Shown piece by piece: positions 11,566 to 22,195 of a stretch of DNA of 64,000 nt. The notes under the pieces were generated by a model. The model saw only the letters and a list, made by a program, of their open reading frames with translations, was not told where the DNA came from and did not search any database. Numbering within the stretch: position 1 is the first letter of the stretch; each line of letters begins with the position of its first letter. Origin of the DNA: Sorex araneus (taxonomy: Eukaryota; Chordata; Mammalia; Eulipotyphla; Soricidae); assembly GCF_027595985.1 (NCBI RefSeq), contig NC_073307.1, forward strand, positions 45,486,594-45,550,593, written 5' to 3'. The position numbers were made by a program, and so were the translations under genes.

Positions 11566-11670
11566 TTTAGAGAAAGGACTTTGGCATGTGGTTGACCCTA
11601 ATTCAATCTCTGTTTAGTCTTACTACACTAACTGAGCACACCAGGTGTGGCCCCAACTCTCACCCCCAAA
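11566..11670 (+). repeat. Old SINE-A-type remnant
   Basis: GGCATGTGGTTGACCCTAAT and GGTGTGGCCCCAACTCTCAC follow the SINE-A order (head, then body end) but much of the middle is missing. Confidence 0.5.
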
Positions 11671-12246
11671 ATGATATGGTAAGAGCAAGTAATGGTTAAT
11701 TTTAATAATCCAGATAACAAGTCAAATATATGATTTAGAGTTTAGCAGAATTGATTTCAAATATACCTAGATGTGTAATTTGCATGTAATTTGAGCTTTA
11801 GTTTACTCATAAAAGTACAAAAATAACACTTTCATATAATATTACTGAGATAATGCATACAAAACATAAAGCAACATCCTGGACAAAGAGAATTTTATGC
11901 TGTTATCGATAGACTCTTTGCATTAAACTAGAATAGTGTTAAACTTTTGGAGAATGACTTATGGAGGAGAGGAAACATATGGCAAGAAGTTGTGAGGACT
12001 TTACCTGGGCATCCAATGAAGTGTACAACATTGGAGAGTCCATAGGTAGTAGTTGAACTCTTTATCCTATGTTCTGAGGTTTGACTAGATAAAGGAAAAC
12101 CAATGTAAAGTCTCAAGTTTAGGGATCTGCACTTCTTTAAGAAAAGTAGGATCTGGGACCAGATAGTTAGCTTTGTTAGCCCCAAGAGTGAAGGCAAAAT
12201 GTTGAAAAGTGTTCCTTGAGCACTTCCTTGGGAGTCTTTGAGCATT
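11671..12246. other. Unique DNA upstream of the young L1
   Basis: No repeat recognised. A minus-strand frame at 11928-12245 (105 codons) is open but matches nothing I know. Confidence 0.35.
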
Positions 12247-12262
12247 AAATTGAGGGTGGATT

Positions 12263-13920
12263 CAAAAAAGGAGAACCTAAAAGAAATGGATGGATTCCTT
12301 GATTCCTACAATCTCCCAACACTGAAGAAAGAAGACCTGGAATACCTGAATAGACCCATCAATGTTAAGGAAATTGAAACGGTAATCAAAAACCTCCCCA
12401 AAAACAAAAGCCCAGGCCCAGATGGTTTCACTGGCGAATTCTTCCAAACATTTAAAGAAGACCTATTGCCTGTTTTCCTCAAACTTTTCCAGGAAATTGA
12501 AAAAACAGGAACTCTCCCAAACAGTTTCTATGAAGCACATATCTCCCTAATACCAAAAGCAAACAAAGACACCACTAAGAAAGAAAATTACAGACCAATT
12601 TCCCTGATGAACACCGATGCGAAGATCCTCAACAAAATACTAGCAAATAGGATCCAACAACTCATCAAAAAGATCATACATCACGACCAAGTGGGATTCA
12701 TCCCAGGGATGCAAGGATGGTTTAACGTTCGGAAATCAATCAACATAATCCAGCATATCAACAAAAGTAAAGATAAAAACCATATGATCATATCAATAGA
12801 TGCAGAGAAAGCATTTGACAAGATCCAACATCCTTTCATGATGAAAACCCTCGCCAAAATGGGGTTTGGAGGAACTTTCCTCAAGGTAGTTGAAGCCATC
12901 TATCACAAGCCTACGGCAAGCATTATCCTCAACGAGGAAAAACTAAGGGCCTTTCCTCTGAGATCAGGCACAAGACAAGGATGCCCACTCTCACCACTCC
13001 TCTTCAATATAGTACTGGAAGTACTTGCGATAGCTATTAGACAAGAAAAAGAGATTAAGGGCATCCAGATAGGAAAGGAAGAAATCAAACTCTCACTATT
13101 TGCAGACGACATGATACTATATCTAGAGAAGCCTAAAACCTCTACTAAGAAACTCTTAGAAACAATAGACTTATACAGTAAAGTTGCAGGCTACAAAATC
13201 AATACCCAAAAATCCATGGCCTTCATATATGCAAACAATGAGGCAGAGGAAAGGGACATGAAAAAAGCAATCCCATTCACAATCGTGCCCCAGAAAATCA
13301 AGTACCTCGGAATCAGCTTAACCAAGGAAGTAAAAGACCTTTACAAAGAAAACTACATAACGCTACTCGATGAAATCAAAGAGGACATGAGGAAATGGAA
13401 ACATATACCCTGCTCGTGGATAGGGAGAATCAATGTTGTCAAAATGGCAATACTCCCTAAAGCATTATTCAGATTCAATGCGATCCCTATAAATATACCC
13501 ATGACATTCTTCAAAGAAATGGATCAAGCAATCCTAAAATTCATATGGAATAACAAACGTCCAAGGATAGCTAAAACAATTCTTGGGAAAAAGATAATGG
13601 GAGGCATCACCATCCCCAACCTCAAACTTTACTACAAAGCAGTAACAATTAAAACAGCATGGTACTGGAACAAAGGCAGAGCCGTAGACCAATGGAACAG
13701 GGTGGAATATCCCTACACACAACCCCAAATGTATGACCATCTAATCTTTGATAAGGGAGCAAGAGATGTGAAGTGGAGCAAGGAAAGCCTCTTTAACAAA
13801 TGGTGCTGGCACAACTGGACAACCACATGCAAAAAGATGGGTTTAGACCTTGACCTGACACCATGCACAAAAGTCAGATCAAATGGATTAAAGACCTCAA
13901 CATTAGACCACAAACCATAA
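12263..13920 (+). pseudogene. L1 ORF2 protein, reverse transcriptase part (frameshifted)
   Basis: An open frame enters from the flank at 12238 and runs through the L1 RT. Visible are [16 protein letters not shown], the conserved [18 protein letters not shown], and the catalytic motif FADD at 13099-13110. The protein would copy L1 RNA at the nicked target in the nucleus. The N-terminal endonuclease is truncated away. The frame is lost near 13878: the other young copy has AGATCAAAATGG at 34576 where this one has AGATCAAATGG, so one A has been deleted. The last residues to the stop at 13920 are out of frame. No start codon or promoter belongs to it. Confidence 0.92.
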
Positions 13921-14825
13921 GGTACATTGAAGACAAGGTCGGCGAAACCCTCCACGATATTGAAGATAAAGGTATCTTCAAAGGTGACATGGAACTAAGC
14001 AATCTAGTAAAAACAGAGATCAACAAATGGGACTACATTAAACTAAAAAGCTTCTGCACCGCAAGAGATACAGTGACCAGAATACAAAGACTATCCACAG
14101 AATGGGAAAGGATATTTACACAATACCCATCAGATAAGGGGTTGATATCAATGGTATATAAAGCACTGGTTGAACTCTACAAGAAGAAAACATCCAACCC
14201 CATCAAAAAATGGGGCGAAGAAATGAACAGAAACTTTACCAAGGAAGAAATACGAATGGCCAAAAGGCACATGAAAAAGTGCTCTGCATCACTAATCATC
14301 AGAGAGATGCAGATCAAAACAACTTTGAGATACCACCTCACACCACAGAGACTAGCACACATCCAAAAGAACAAAAGCAACCGCTGTTGGAGAGGATGTG
14401 GGGAGAAAGGGACCCTTCTTCACTGCTGGTGGGAATGCCGACTGGTTCAGCCCTTCTGGAAAACAATTTGGACGACTCTCAAAAAATTAGATATTGAATT
14501 CCCATTTGACCCAGCAATACCACTGCTGGGAATATATCCCAGAGAGGCAAAAAAGTACAATCGAAACAACATCTGCACATGTATGTTCATCGCAGCACTG
14601 TTTACAATAGCCAGAATCTGGAAAAAACCCGAATGCCCCAGAACGGATGACTGGTTGAGGAAACTTTGGTACATCTATACAATGGAATACTATGCAGCTG
14701 TTAGAAAAAAGGAGGTCAAGAATTTTGTAGTCAAGTGGATGGGCATGAAAAGTTTCATGCTGAGTGAAATGAGTCAGAAAGAGAGAGACAGACATAGAAA
14801 GATTGCACTCATCTATGGTATATAG
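13863..14825 (+). pseudogene. L1 ORF2 protein, C-terminal part after frameshift
   Basis: This frame continues ORF2 from the deletion near 13878 to the natural stop at 14823-14825 and is open throughout (up to 320 codons). It contains the cysteine-rich segment [18 protein letters not shown] near 14383-14436, the zinc-knuckle-like region of L1 ORF2, and the typical end [12 protein letters not shown]...IALIYGI. Together with the RT frame it shows that one indel is the only visible lesion in 2.5 kb, which supports a recent insertion. Confidence 0.92.
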
Positions 14826-15292
14826 AATAACAGAGTGGGAGACTAACACCCAAGAACTGTAGAAATAAGAACCAGGAGGTTGACTCCATGGCTTCGAGGC
14901 TGGCCTCACGTTCCGGGGAAAGGTCAACTCAGAGAAGCGATCACCAACTACATTGTAGTCGAAGGCCATGTGGGGGAAGGGAGTTGCGGGCTGAATGAGG
15001 GCTAGAGACTGAGCACAGCGGCCACTCAACACCTTTATTGCAAACCACAACAGCTAATTAGAGAGAGAAAACAGAAGGGAATGCCTTGCCACAGTGGCAG
15101 GGTGGGGTGGGGGGGAGATGGGATTGGGGAGGGTGGGAGGGACACTGGGTTTACGGGTGGTGGAGAATGGGCACTGGTGAAGGGATGGGTTCCCAAACTT
15201 TGTATGAGGGAAGTATAAGCACAAAAGTGTATAAATCTGTAACTGTACCCTCACGGTGATTCTCTAATTAAAAATAAATAAATTTAAAAAAA
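14826..15292 (+). other. L1 3'UTR with G-rich tract and poly(A)
   Basis: The tract GGGTGGGGTGGGGGGGAGAT and following G runs at about 15098-15172 could form a G-quadruplex, a feature known from mammalian L1 3'UTRs. The element ends in CTAATTAAAAATAAATAAAT plus A-rich sequence. The same end is found at 26745-26795 and, reversed, at 32930-32960. Confidence 0.85.
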
Positions 15293-15308
15293 AAATTGAG
15301 GGTGGATT

Positions 15309-16460
15309 AAAATAGGGAACTAGATTCTTATGAAAGGAGTAGACAAACATAGTAGCCACAATCTAGCTGTGATTCGATGAAAGCTTTGATCTAATATGAT
15401 AAACATTTGAAAAATACAAAATGCTAAACTTAATAAGATGACATTAGTGTTGGCATAGAGACTGTTGACTTGGGTTCTTTCCAGGTGAAAGAGGACAGTT
15501 GGCCATGTGTAAAATTAAAGCTATTGATGTCACCCAGACACCTGCAAGGAAGCATTTATGGGAAAAGGATTCACATAAGCAGACAGCAGTCATGGGAGTA
15601 TGTTTACAAGGCACCAAAGATCAAAAATCATAGGATACTCTCAGTGTCTCAGACTTGTGATAGATGCTTGACCTTCATTTCTTTTCAGTTTTTTTAAAGG
15701 GAATTAGAGACTGTGCCTCTGCAATGAATTAAGTCATGTACATACACTGAGAAGCACACAGCCCATAATTTTCATACACCTTTTAAAAATTGTAATTGTG
15801 TTTAGTACAGGTGTAATTCCTTTATAGATGAAATTGTGGTGCAGTAAAAGATAGCATTGGCCTTGTCTCTATTGAATGACCTCCTGAAAGCTCCCTGAGC
15901 TCTGTTCTCTTAACTAAAAAAATAAGAAATAATTGTGCCAGTATATTTTAGTTTTCAGTTTGGCTAAAATCAAACTGGCTCGTAAATAGTGAAGTGCAGT
16001 TTGTTGATAAGTATGTTATCTATCAGTTGACAAGATTGAGATATTATTTATTTAGATTAGAATATAAGGTGATAAAAGTATATATCATTTTTTTTCTTGT
16101 TCATCCTCTTAGGAATATGTTTTCTAAAATTTTATTTATAAGAATTTACAAGAAAATTATTAAAGTTCAGTTTTTATCAATTTTCCCCAAGGGATTGTTT
16201 ATAGACAGCTTAGAATAGGGCTCAGCATTTCTTTTTTCTGTTGAATCACGAACCTCAATTATTAAAATATGAACTGAAATATTCTAAGATGACTTAATTT
16301 GTTATTCAGCTTAGCTGAATTGTTATAGTATCAGTGCTCCCAAATGGGACATAGGAATCAATTCTAGGCTCAGATACCAACCTAGCATTAAGTATATGGT
16401 AGGAATTCAGTAAATATTTACATTGATATATGAATGAATTAATTCGTCATATTTGTTTGT
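15309..16460. other. Unique DNA, no feature seen
   Basis: AT-rich, with short frames only. A possible MIR shred (CTCTGTTCTCTTAACTAAAA near 15900) is too short to call. Confidence 0.35.
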
Positions 16461-16625
16461 TTTGTTCTGGGGCCACACCCAGCAGTGCTGAGGGCTTATC
16501 CTGGGTGTGTGCTCAGGGATCACTCCTGCCAGACCTCTGGGCATCATGTGGAGTGTACTGGATTGAACCCCGTTTATGCTAAGTGCAAGAAAAGTTCCTT
16601 ATCTGCTGTACTATCACTCTGGCCT
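16461..16625 (-). repeat. Old SINE-A, minus strand
   Basis: Reads TCTGGGGCCACACCCAGCAG to CTGTACTATCACTCTGGCCTC in SINE-A order with many substitutions. An older subfamily, with GGGGCCACACCC where young copies have GGGTCACACCC. Confidence 0.8.
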
Positions 16626-16685
16626 CTAATTTGTCTTATGATCTATGGGAAATACCATATCCCCTCTCTACTAAAGTTCAATCTT

Positions 16686-16891
16686 TGGCTGGAGTGATAA
16701 CACAGCTCGTAGGGCATTTGCCTTGCATGTGGCCAACCCGGGTTCAGATTCCCAGCATCCCATGTAGTCCCCTGAGCACCACCAGAAATAATTCCTGAGT
16801 GCAGAGCCAGGAGTACCCCTCTGCATTTCCGGGTGTGACCCAAAAAGCAAAAATAAATAAATAAATAAAAGAAAAATTAAAAAAAAATTTT
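16686..16891 (+). mobile_element. SINE-A with (AAAT)n tail
   Basis: Head TGGCTGGAGTGATAACACAG, B box GGGTTCAGATTCCC, body end GTGTGACCCAAAAAGC, then AAATAAATA repeats. A 14-bp TSD TAAAGTTCAATCTT lies at 16672-16685 and 16892-16905. Confidence 0.93.
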
Positions 16892-17195
16892 TAAAGTTCA
16901 ATCTTCCTACCAATAAAATTTAGGGACTGAAGTAAGCAACTTATAATGTCTTTTACAAATGTCTTTAACTCTTACAAATTCCTGGCTTACCTGTTTTTTA
17001 AGTTTTAGCATCTTAAAAAAAAAGCAGCACTTATTTCTTCCAGCAAATATTTTTTTTAGTGATATAAATAAATTGTCAAGTGGCAAATCTTTAGCTAAAT
17101 ATAGCATTATGATTAATTTCTTAAAAGATAATATTAGTTAATTTTAGGAATTCTGAGAATTTTTTAAAAGTTCCTTGATTTTCTTATGCTTTTAC

Positions 17196-17416
17196 TAAAT
17201 GCTCGAGCGGGCACCTGTTAAGTCTCCATTGTGAGACTGATTGTTACTGTTTTTGGCATATTGTATATGTCACAGGTAGCTTGCCAGGCTCTGCCGTGAG
17301 GGTGGGATACTCTTGGAAGCTTGCTAGGCTCTCTGAGAGGGACAGAGGAATTGAACCCAGGTCGGCCGCATGCAAGGCAAATGCTCTACCCCCTGTGCTA
17401 TCGCTCCAGCCCCAGT
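17196..17416 (-). mobile_element. SINE-B (tRNA head, RTE-type tail), minus strand
   Basis: From left: GCTCGAGCGGGCACC (tail segment reversed), TTGTTACTGTTTTTGGCATA, the middle GGTAGCTTGCCAGGCTCTGC, then the tRNA head ending TGTGCTATCGCTCCAGCCCC. The terminal tandem repeats of the tail are missing. Confidence 0.88.
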
Positions 17417-17709
17417 CCTACTTAAGCCATGTCCTATCTGAAGTTAATCCATAGTGCTGAGATTTGATAACCCAAGTCACATTTAATATTGAATACTATT
17501 GAATAATATTGAATACCAGGATAAAATTTTAAAAACAGCTTTTTAATCTGTTCAAGCTGCTTTGTCTTATTCCACATCTTTATATATTTTCACCATATTC
17601 TCATAATGATTTTTTCTGCTTTCTACTTCAGTCAACCCTTTGTTCTGTTTTCATGATCATTTCCCAAAAATATCTCTTTTTTTAATGGTACAAATTTTCA
17701 GTAGTTTTT

Positions 17710-17882
17710 GTTTGTTTGTCTTTGCTTTCTTTTCGGGCCACCTGATGATGCTCAGGGGTTGCTCCTGGCTCTGCATTTAGGACTTAACTTCTGCGGAGCT
17801 CAGGGGACTGTAGGGGATGCCAGGGATTGAACCCAAGCCAGGTGTTCGTTATGCATTACCTGCTGTGCTATCACTCCAGCCC
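17710..17882 (-). mobile_element. Old SINE-A, minus strand
   Basis: Degenerate head CTGTGCTATCACTCCAGCCC and body CTCAGGGGTTGCTCCTGGCT. A 13-bp TSD TTCAGTAGTTTTT is still exact at 17697-17709 and 17883-17895. Confidence 0.87.
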
Positions 17883-18148
17883 TTCAGTAGTTTTTTAATA
17901 GACCTTTAATTAGGATATAGGATGATATTCAGAATGTTTTATTATTCTTTATTTCCAACACAATATATCTGCTATTATTTCTCTTTTCAAAACATTGGAA
18001 TCCTTATGTCTGTCATTATTACCCTTTAATAATCACCAGAATGATCTCTTTGATTATGTTTTAGCCTCAAAATTAATTTATTTATATCGATTTTATTTCA
18101 TTGCATTCTAATTTACCTAGCTCATAACATCCACTCACTTCAAACTTT

Positions 18149-18392
18149 CACTGTTTCACTGTATCACTGTTCATTGATTTGCTCGAGCGGGCACCAGTAA
18201 CATCTCCATTGTGAGACTTGTTGTTACTGTTTTTGGCATATCCAATACGTCATGGGGAGCTTGCCAAGCTTTTCAGTGCAGGCAGGATACTCTCAGTAGC
18301 TTGCCAGGCTCTCTGAGAGGGATGGAGAAATCGAACCAGGGTCGGCTGCATGCAAGACAAAGCCCTACCCGCTGTGCTATCGTTCCAGCCTC
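18149..18392 (-). mobile_element. SINE-B, minus strand
   Basis: Tail CACTGTTTCACTGTATCACT, conserved TGCTCGAGCGGGCACC, middle part, and head ending CTATCGTTCCAGCC. The 13-mer CACTTCAAACTTT at 18136-18148 recurs at 18441-18453, 49 bases past the head end. If it is the TSD, the insertion carried extra 5' sequence. Confidence 0.87.
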
Positions 18393-18850
18393 GCACTAAA
18401 AATACTGTTTGTTTATAAGTTATCAACATATCATTAATTGCACTTCAAACTTTAAAAAAAAATTTAAAGAGTGAAATTTTATTGCCTCTTTTAATCCTTG
18501 TAGCATCCCTTGTGCTGAAATCTACTTTGTCATTTATTAGTATGATTACCCCAATTTTCTTTCGGATATTATTAGCACAGCATATTTTACATTCTATTTT
18601 AAAATTATTTGTGCATTTTAAGTATACTGTTTAGGCAATAAAAATAATTTACTCAGTGCTTCTTTGATTTTACAATTCTTCAAAAAAAAGAGTGGAATTT
18701 TATCAGGTGGGAAGGATAGAAGCCATTTAAGGCAAAAAAGAATAAAAAGAACTAAACTATAAGCTAAAAATGATTTTCTGGTATAAAATTGAATATTTAC
18801 TATTACACATTGTAATAGAAATATTACTAAGTTACTATTAAATAGATAGA

Positions 18851-19012
18851 GGCTGGAGAGATAGTACAGTGTGTAGGAGACTTGCCTTTCACATGGCCAA
18901 ACTGGGTTTGATCTCTCGCAACCCATATTGTTCCTTGAGTTCCACCAGGAGTGATCCCTGAATGCAGAGCCCAAAGTAATCCCTGAGTACCACCAAAACA
19001 GAAAAAAATGTG
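18851..19012 (+). mobile_element. Old SINE-A
   Basis: AGGCTGGAGAGATAGTACAG head, GGGTTTGATCTCTCGCAACCC, CACCAGGAGTGATCCCTGA body. The final body part is shortened. Confidence 0.82.
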
Positions 19013-19479
19013 TAAAAAGATCAATCTTTACCAAACAAAAGTACCAAAATAATGAAAACTCCTGCATGCTATGCCCCGCATGAAAATATGTTAATATTAC
19101 TAAATATTTAGAAGATTATAGATCTCATAGTTTTCTATTCCCTCTATTCTGAACCACTATCCTAAATTTGGTGTTTGGGGTTATTATTTTTAGAAAAAAG
19201 GTTGTTTCTTATATGTGATTAATTTAAAATGTTTGTTTAGATTTTCATGTGGTTTTTTTTTTTGAGCTTCAAAATTAGTGATTATTTTTAAAATGCAAAA
19301 TTTACCTATGTTGATGACTATTTCAGTATCATTGCATTTTTATTGATCCATACATTTTATTGTATAAATAACCAGAAATTTACTTATCTGAATTGTTTGC
19401 TGATAATATGCATATTGATTTGTATATTTCTACCCTTTTTATTTTCTGTCACAAGAATGTTATTGGAGTAATTATATTT
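19013..19479. other. AT-rich unique DNA
   Basis: No feature recognised. Confidence 0.35.
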
Positions 19480-19710
19480 TCCAGACTGGAGCAATATCGC
19501 AGCAGGTAGGGTGTTTGCCTTACACGCAGCCTACCAGGGTTTGACTCCTCCTCCCTCTCTGAGAGCCTACAGCCCACATGGCAGAGCCCGGCAAGCTCCC
19601 CGAAGCTATTTGATAGCCAAAAGCAGTAACAACAAGTCTCACAATGGAGAATGTTACTGGTGCCCGCTGGAGCAAATCGATAAGCAATGGGATGACAGTG
19701 ACAGTGACAG
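19480..19710 (+). mobile_element. SINE-B
   Basis: Head CAGACTGGAGCAATATCGCA, middle CATGGCAGAGCCCGGCAAGC, AACAACAAGTCTCACAATGG, tail GAGCAAATCGATAAGCAATG, and CAGTGA repeats. A partial TSD ATATTTTCCA flanks it (about 19472-19481 and 19712-19721). Confidence 0.88.
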
Positions 19711-19721
19711 AGTGATATTTT

Positions 19722-20261
19722 CCACGTGTATGTACAGGTGTACAGGGTGTATCTGAATTCTACACTGAGGCACTGGGGCAGCATTGTTTCCTCCGCATTG
19801 TGCAGAACCTCAAACGTGCAAGCTAGGGTCAGGTGGCCAATTATCGTTAAGACTTTATGTTTAGGAAGACAATACAGGACCAAATAAGCTTAAATTTGCA
19901 TGTAACTTGTTTATTTATCAATCTATGCATAAATGAACCAATAAAACAAAGAAATGGAGCTGGTGAAGAAGGCTAGGATTCGATTCTGTAGCAAATTGAC
20001 ATGCGGAAGCGTTTTGATTTTATTTTTAGGCTATTGTCCCATTATCCCATTGGGGACAATAGCACATTTTCCGCAAGACTTTTGTAAAGATCCTAATATA
20101 TAATAATTGCTCGGTAATTTTAAATATTAGTATCTGTAAGAACTGTGAACTGGGCATGATATATACTGATTTATATTTAAATAGTATAATGGCAACTTGT
20201 ACAAAGTGGATGTTTTAGGGAAACAGAAATCTATTAGTTATCTAAAAAATAGAAAGTTCTT
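19722..20261. other. Unique DNA with a short hairpin
   Basis: No repeat family recognised. At 20032-20062 CTATTGTCCC and GGGGACAATAG form an inverted repeat around ATTATCCCATT. It lies far from any terminator context and may be chance. Confidence 0.35.
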
Positions 20262-20271
20262 GGGAGTGGAG

Positions 20272-20695
20272 CGATACGGGGTCCTGGCCAGTCCACTCCA
20301 GCAAACTGGAGCAGGATCCCTCCAAATCTCCGCACTTACTCCCTAAAAGGGCGGGAGTGGGTAGGGGAGAAGCCTCTGCCCTGGCCCTCTGCGCACTGCG
20401 GCAATCCTGCCGCCACTGAGAAAGAAAACCACGGAGGGGGGAGACTGGTGGTCAAGCAGTTCTCCATTTATTGTCCCTTACACAGGGGTTCTTATACATA
20501 GATTAGGGGTGGGATTCTCACATATGGCACGTTCATCCCGTGGGTCTCTGTACAGATGTCAGCTAATGATTTACATATCCTGCTCTTAGGGCCGGGTTAT
20601 CAGTATGGGTAGGTGGTCACAGTCACATCCCTCATCCTTAACCAGAGTGCCCACGTGTGGAGAGTGCGTGAGCGAGCCTGTGTAATCACACACAA
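20272..20695 (-). mobile_element. LTR-like sequence of an endogenous retrovirus (LTR 1)
   Basis: Read on the minus strand, a TATA-like TATGTATAAG (about 20491-20500) is followed after some twenty bases by AATAAA (20467-20472) and a GC-rich stretch like a U5. This close spacing of TATA box and polyadenylation signal fits class II (betaretrovirus-like) LTRs with a short R. The sequence is not tRNA-SINE derived. Exact ends are uncertain and no coding retroviral sequence is seen. An old, non-functional copy by appearance. Confidence 0.45.
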
Positions 20696-20719
20696 AAAAA
20701 ATAAAAAGATGATTATCCT

Positions 20720-21117
20720 CTGGTGGCTGCTGCTGCTGCTGGACGCCTGTGTGCATTCGGTAGCCCTGAGCCGCCTCCCCTCCTCCCCACCTCCCCAGGG
20801 CCCCCCAATAGAGACACAGAGAGACAGGAGACAGGGAGGCTGGGGACCACAGTCAGATGGTGAAATGGCCCTTTAATGCAGAGTTGCTAGCATACTTATA
20901 GAACGTCTGAAGGGGGGTTGAGGTAAGCACAGGTGTGATGGTCATTTACATAGATAAACATTTCCCAGAGGAAATTCTTTTAGGGAGATCAACTCAAGGA
21001 GACACTCTGTCTCCCAGGGACAACTGCATTGCTTTTATGTTTCCCTCTAATTGTATTAAGTTATTGATACTAGCAGTTGTTTGGATAAACACAGTAAGAG
21101 GCAAAGATCCCAACACT
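20720..21117 (-). mobile_element. LTR-like sequence of an endogenous retrovirus (LTR 2)
   Basis: On the minus strand it would begin TGTTGGGATC at 21116, with a TATA-like CTATAAGTAT (about 20892-20901), a polyadenylation-like ATTAAA (20872-20877) and a GC-rich U5-like part with CTG repeats. It lies in tandem with LTR 1, with the same orientation and a different sequence. These could be two solo LTRs or parts of one composite. Ends are inferred from TG..CA logic only. Confidence 0.4.
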
Positions 21118-21720
21118 TAGTTCTCTGGGCTGAGAGCAAAGGAGGCTTTAAACACTTGGTTGTCTGGGCTCTGAGTGCAAGCAAGGCTTTTACCGTAAAT
21201 CCCAGACTACGTCCTCAGGCCGTTCAGCTAGTCCTTTCCCAGGGGGGTTCTGTCTCTAAAGTTGTAAGAGTTTGCATAAAACCCATGCATATATGCTTTC
21301 TAGAATGTCCCATTTCACTGCCGGGTAGTTTTGCCACTCGCCCTGGGTCCATCCCAGTCCCACGGCGGGACCTGCCCTTTGGGGTGTCAGGAACTACAGA
21401 AGCTGAAGCCTGAGTCAAGTAGTTACGATCAAGTAATTATGTCCAGGAGCAGATATATTTCAGAGTCAATCAACTCCCAAATATTAGGAACATAGCTGTA
21501 ATGGTCTTTCTGTGTTTAGCCAAAGAACATTGCTCTATGGTAACATATAAAAAGGCTATAGGGGAAACAGAAGAGCAAGTACAAATATACAGCACTTCAA
21601 ATACAAAGCAGTATCAATGCAAGTTCAGAATTACCAGAAAGTTTTGTTTTACAAGCGATCGAGATTAACATGGGGGACTGTGACAATGCGAGGTAAAATA
21701 CAAGGGAAAGATATCAAATA
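21118..21720. other. Unassigned sequence beside the LTRs
   Basis: Contains an imperfect tandem pair at about 21114-21203 (CACTTAGTTCTCTGGGCTGA versus CACTTGGTTGTCTGGGCTCT). It may be LTR-derived, such as a U3 or leader remnant. No gag, pol or env similarity was recognised. Confidence 0.3.
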
Positions 21721-21726
21721 AACTTT

Positions 21727-21886
21727 CGGGTAGGGCGTTTGCCTTGCATGCGGCTGACCCGGGTTCGATTCCCAGCATCCCATATGGTCCCCTGAGCACC
21801 GCCAGGGGTAATTCCTGAGTGCAGAGCCAGGACTAACCCCTGTGCATCACCGGGTGTGACCCAAAAAGCAAAAAAAAAAAAAACTT
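21727..21886 (+). mobile_element. SINE-A, 5'-truncated
   Basis: Begins inside the tRNA head at GGGTAGGGCGTTTGCCTTGC and continues to GTGTGACCCAAAAAGC with poly(A). The body is close to consensus (GGGTTCGATTCCC), so it is young, although the A-box half of the promoter is missing. Confidence 0.88.
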
Positions 21887-21894
21887 TAACTAAG

Positions 21895-22115
21895 TTAGGG
21901 ATGCTAGCAAGGGTAAATTCCTCTAGGAGGAGGAAAGGAGACAATACACTGATAAAGCCTAAAGCACTTAGGGTTAATACCCAACACAAAGGGGAGGTTG
22001 AGGAGAGACTTTGACAAAATTAAGGATGTTAGTAAGGGCATGGTAAACTTCTCTGGGAGGAGGAAAGGGGCAACACATTGATAAAGACTAAAGCACTTCG
22101 GTTTGATCTCCAACA
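21895..22115 (+). repeat. Imperfect tandem duplication, two units of about 115-125 bp
   Basis: Unit 1 (about 21896-21990) and unit 2 (about 22018-22112) share AAGTTAGGGATGCTAGCAAG-like starts, GGGAGGAGGAAAGG, and GATAAAG..TAAAGCACTT. Divergence is about 15-20 percent by eye. Family unknown; possibly an LTR-derived enhancer repeat. Confidence 0.7.
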
Positions 22116-22195
22116 GACCCCTTTGTAAACAAGGCATGCTCACTTCTGCTTCCAGGGTCAAGGGATTTGGTCAAAGTCTCAGGCTAGCTGCTGAG

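Larger units (their letters stand above)
12263..15292 (+). mobile_element. Young 5'-truncated L1 with TSDs
   Basis: About 3.03 kb of L1: ORF2 from just upstream of the reverse transcriptase, the whole C-terminal region, a 3'UTR with a G-rich tract (about 15098-15172), the end CTAATTAAAAATAAATAAAT and poly(A). An exact 16-bp TSD AAATTGAGGGTGGATT lies at 12247-12262 and 15293-15308. ORF1, the 5'UTR and the endonuclease are missing, so the copy could not move by itself. It is the best-preserved L1 here and serves as the reference for reading the others. Confidence 0.95.
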
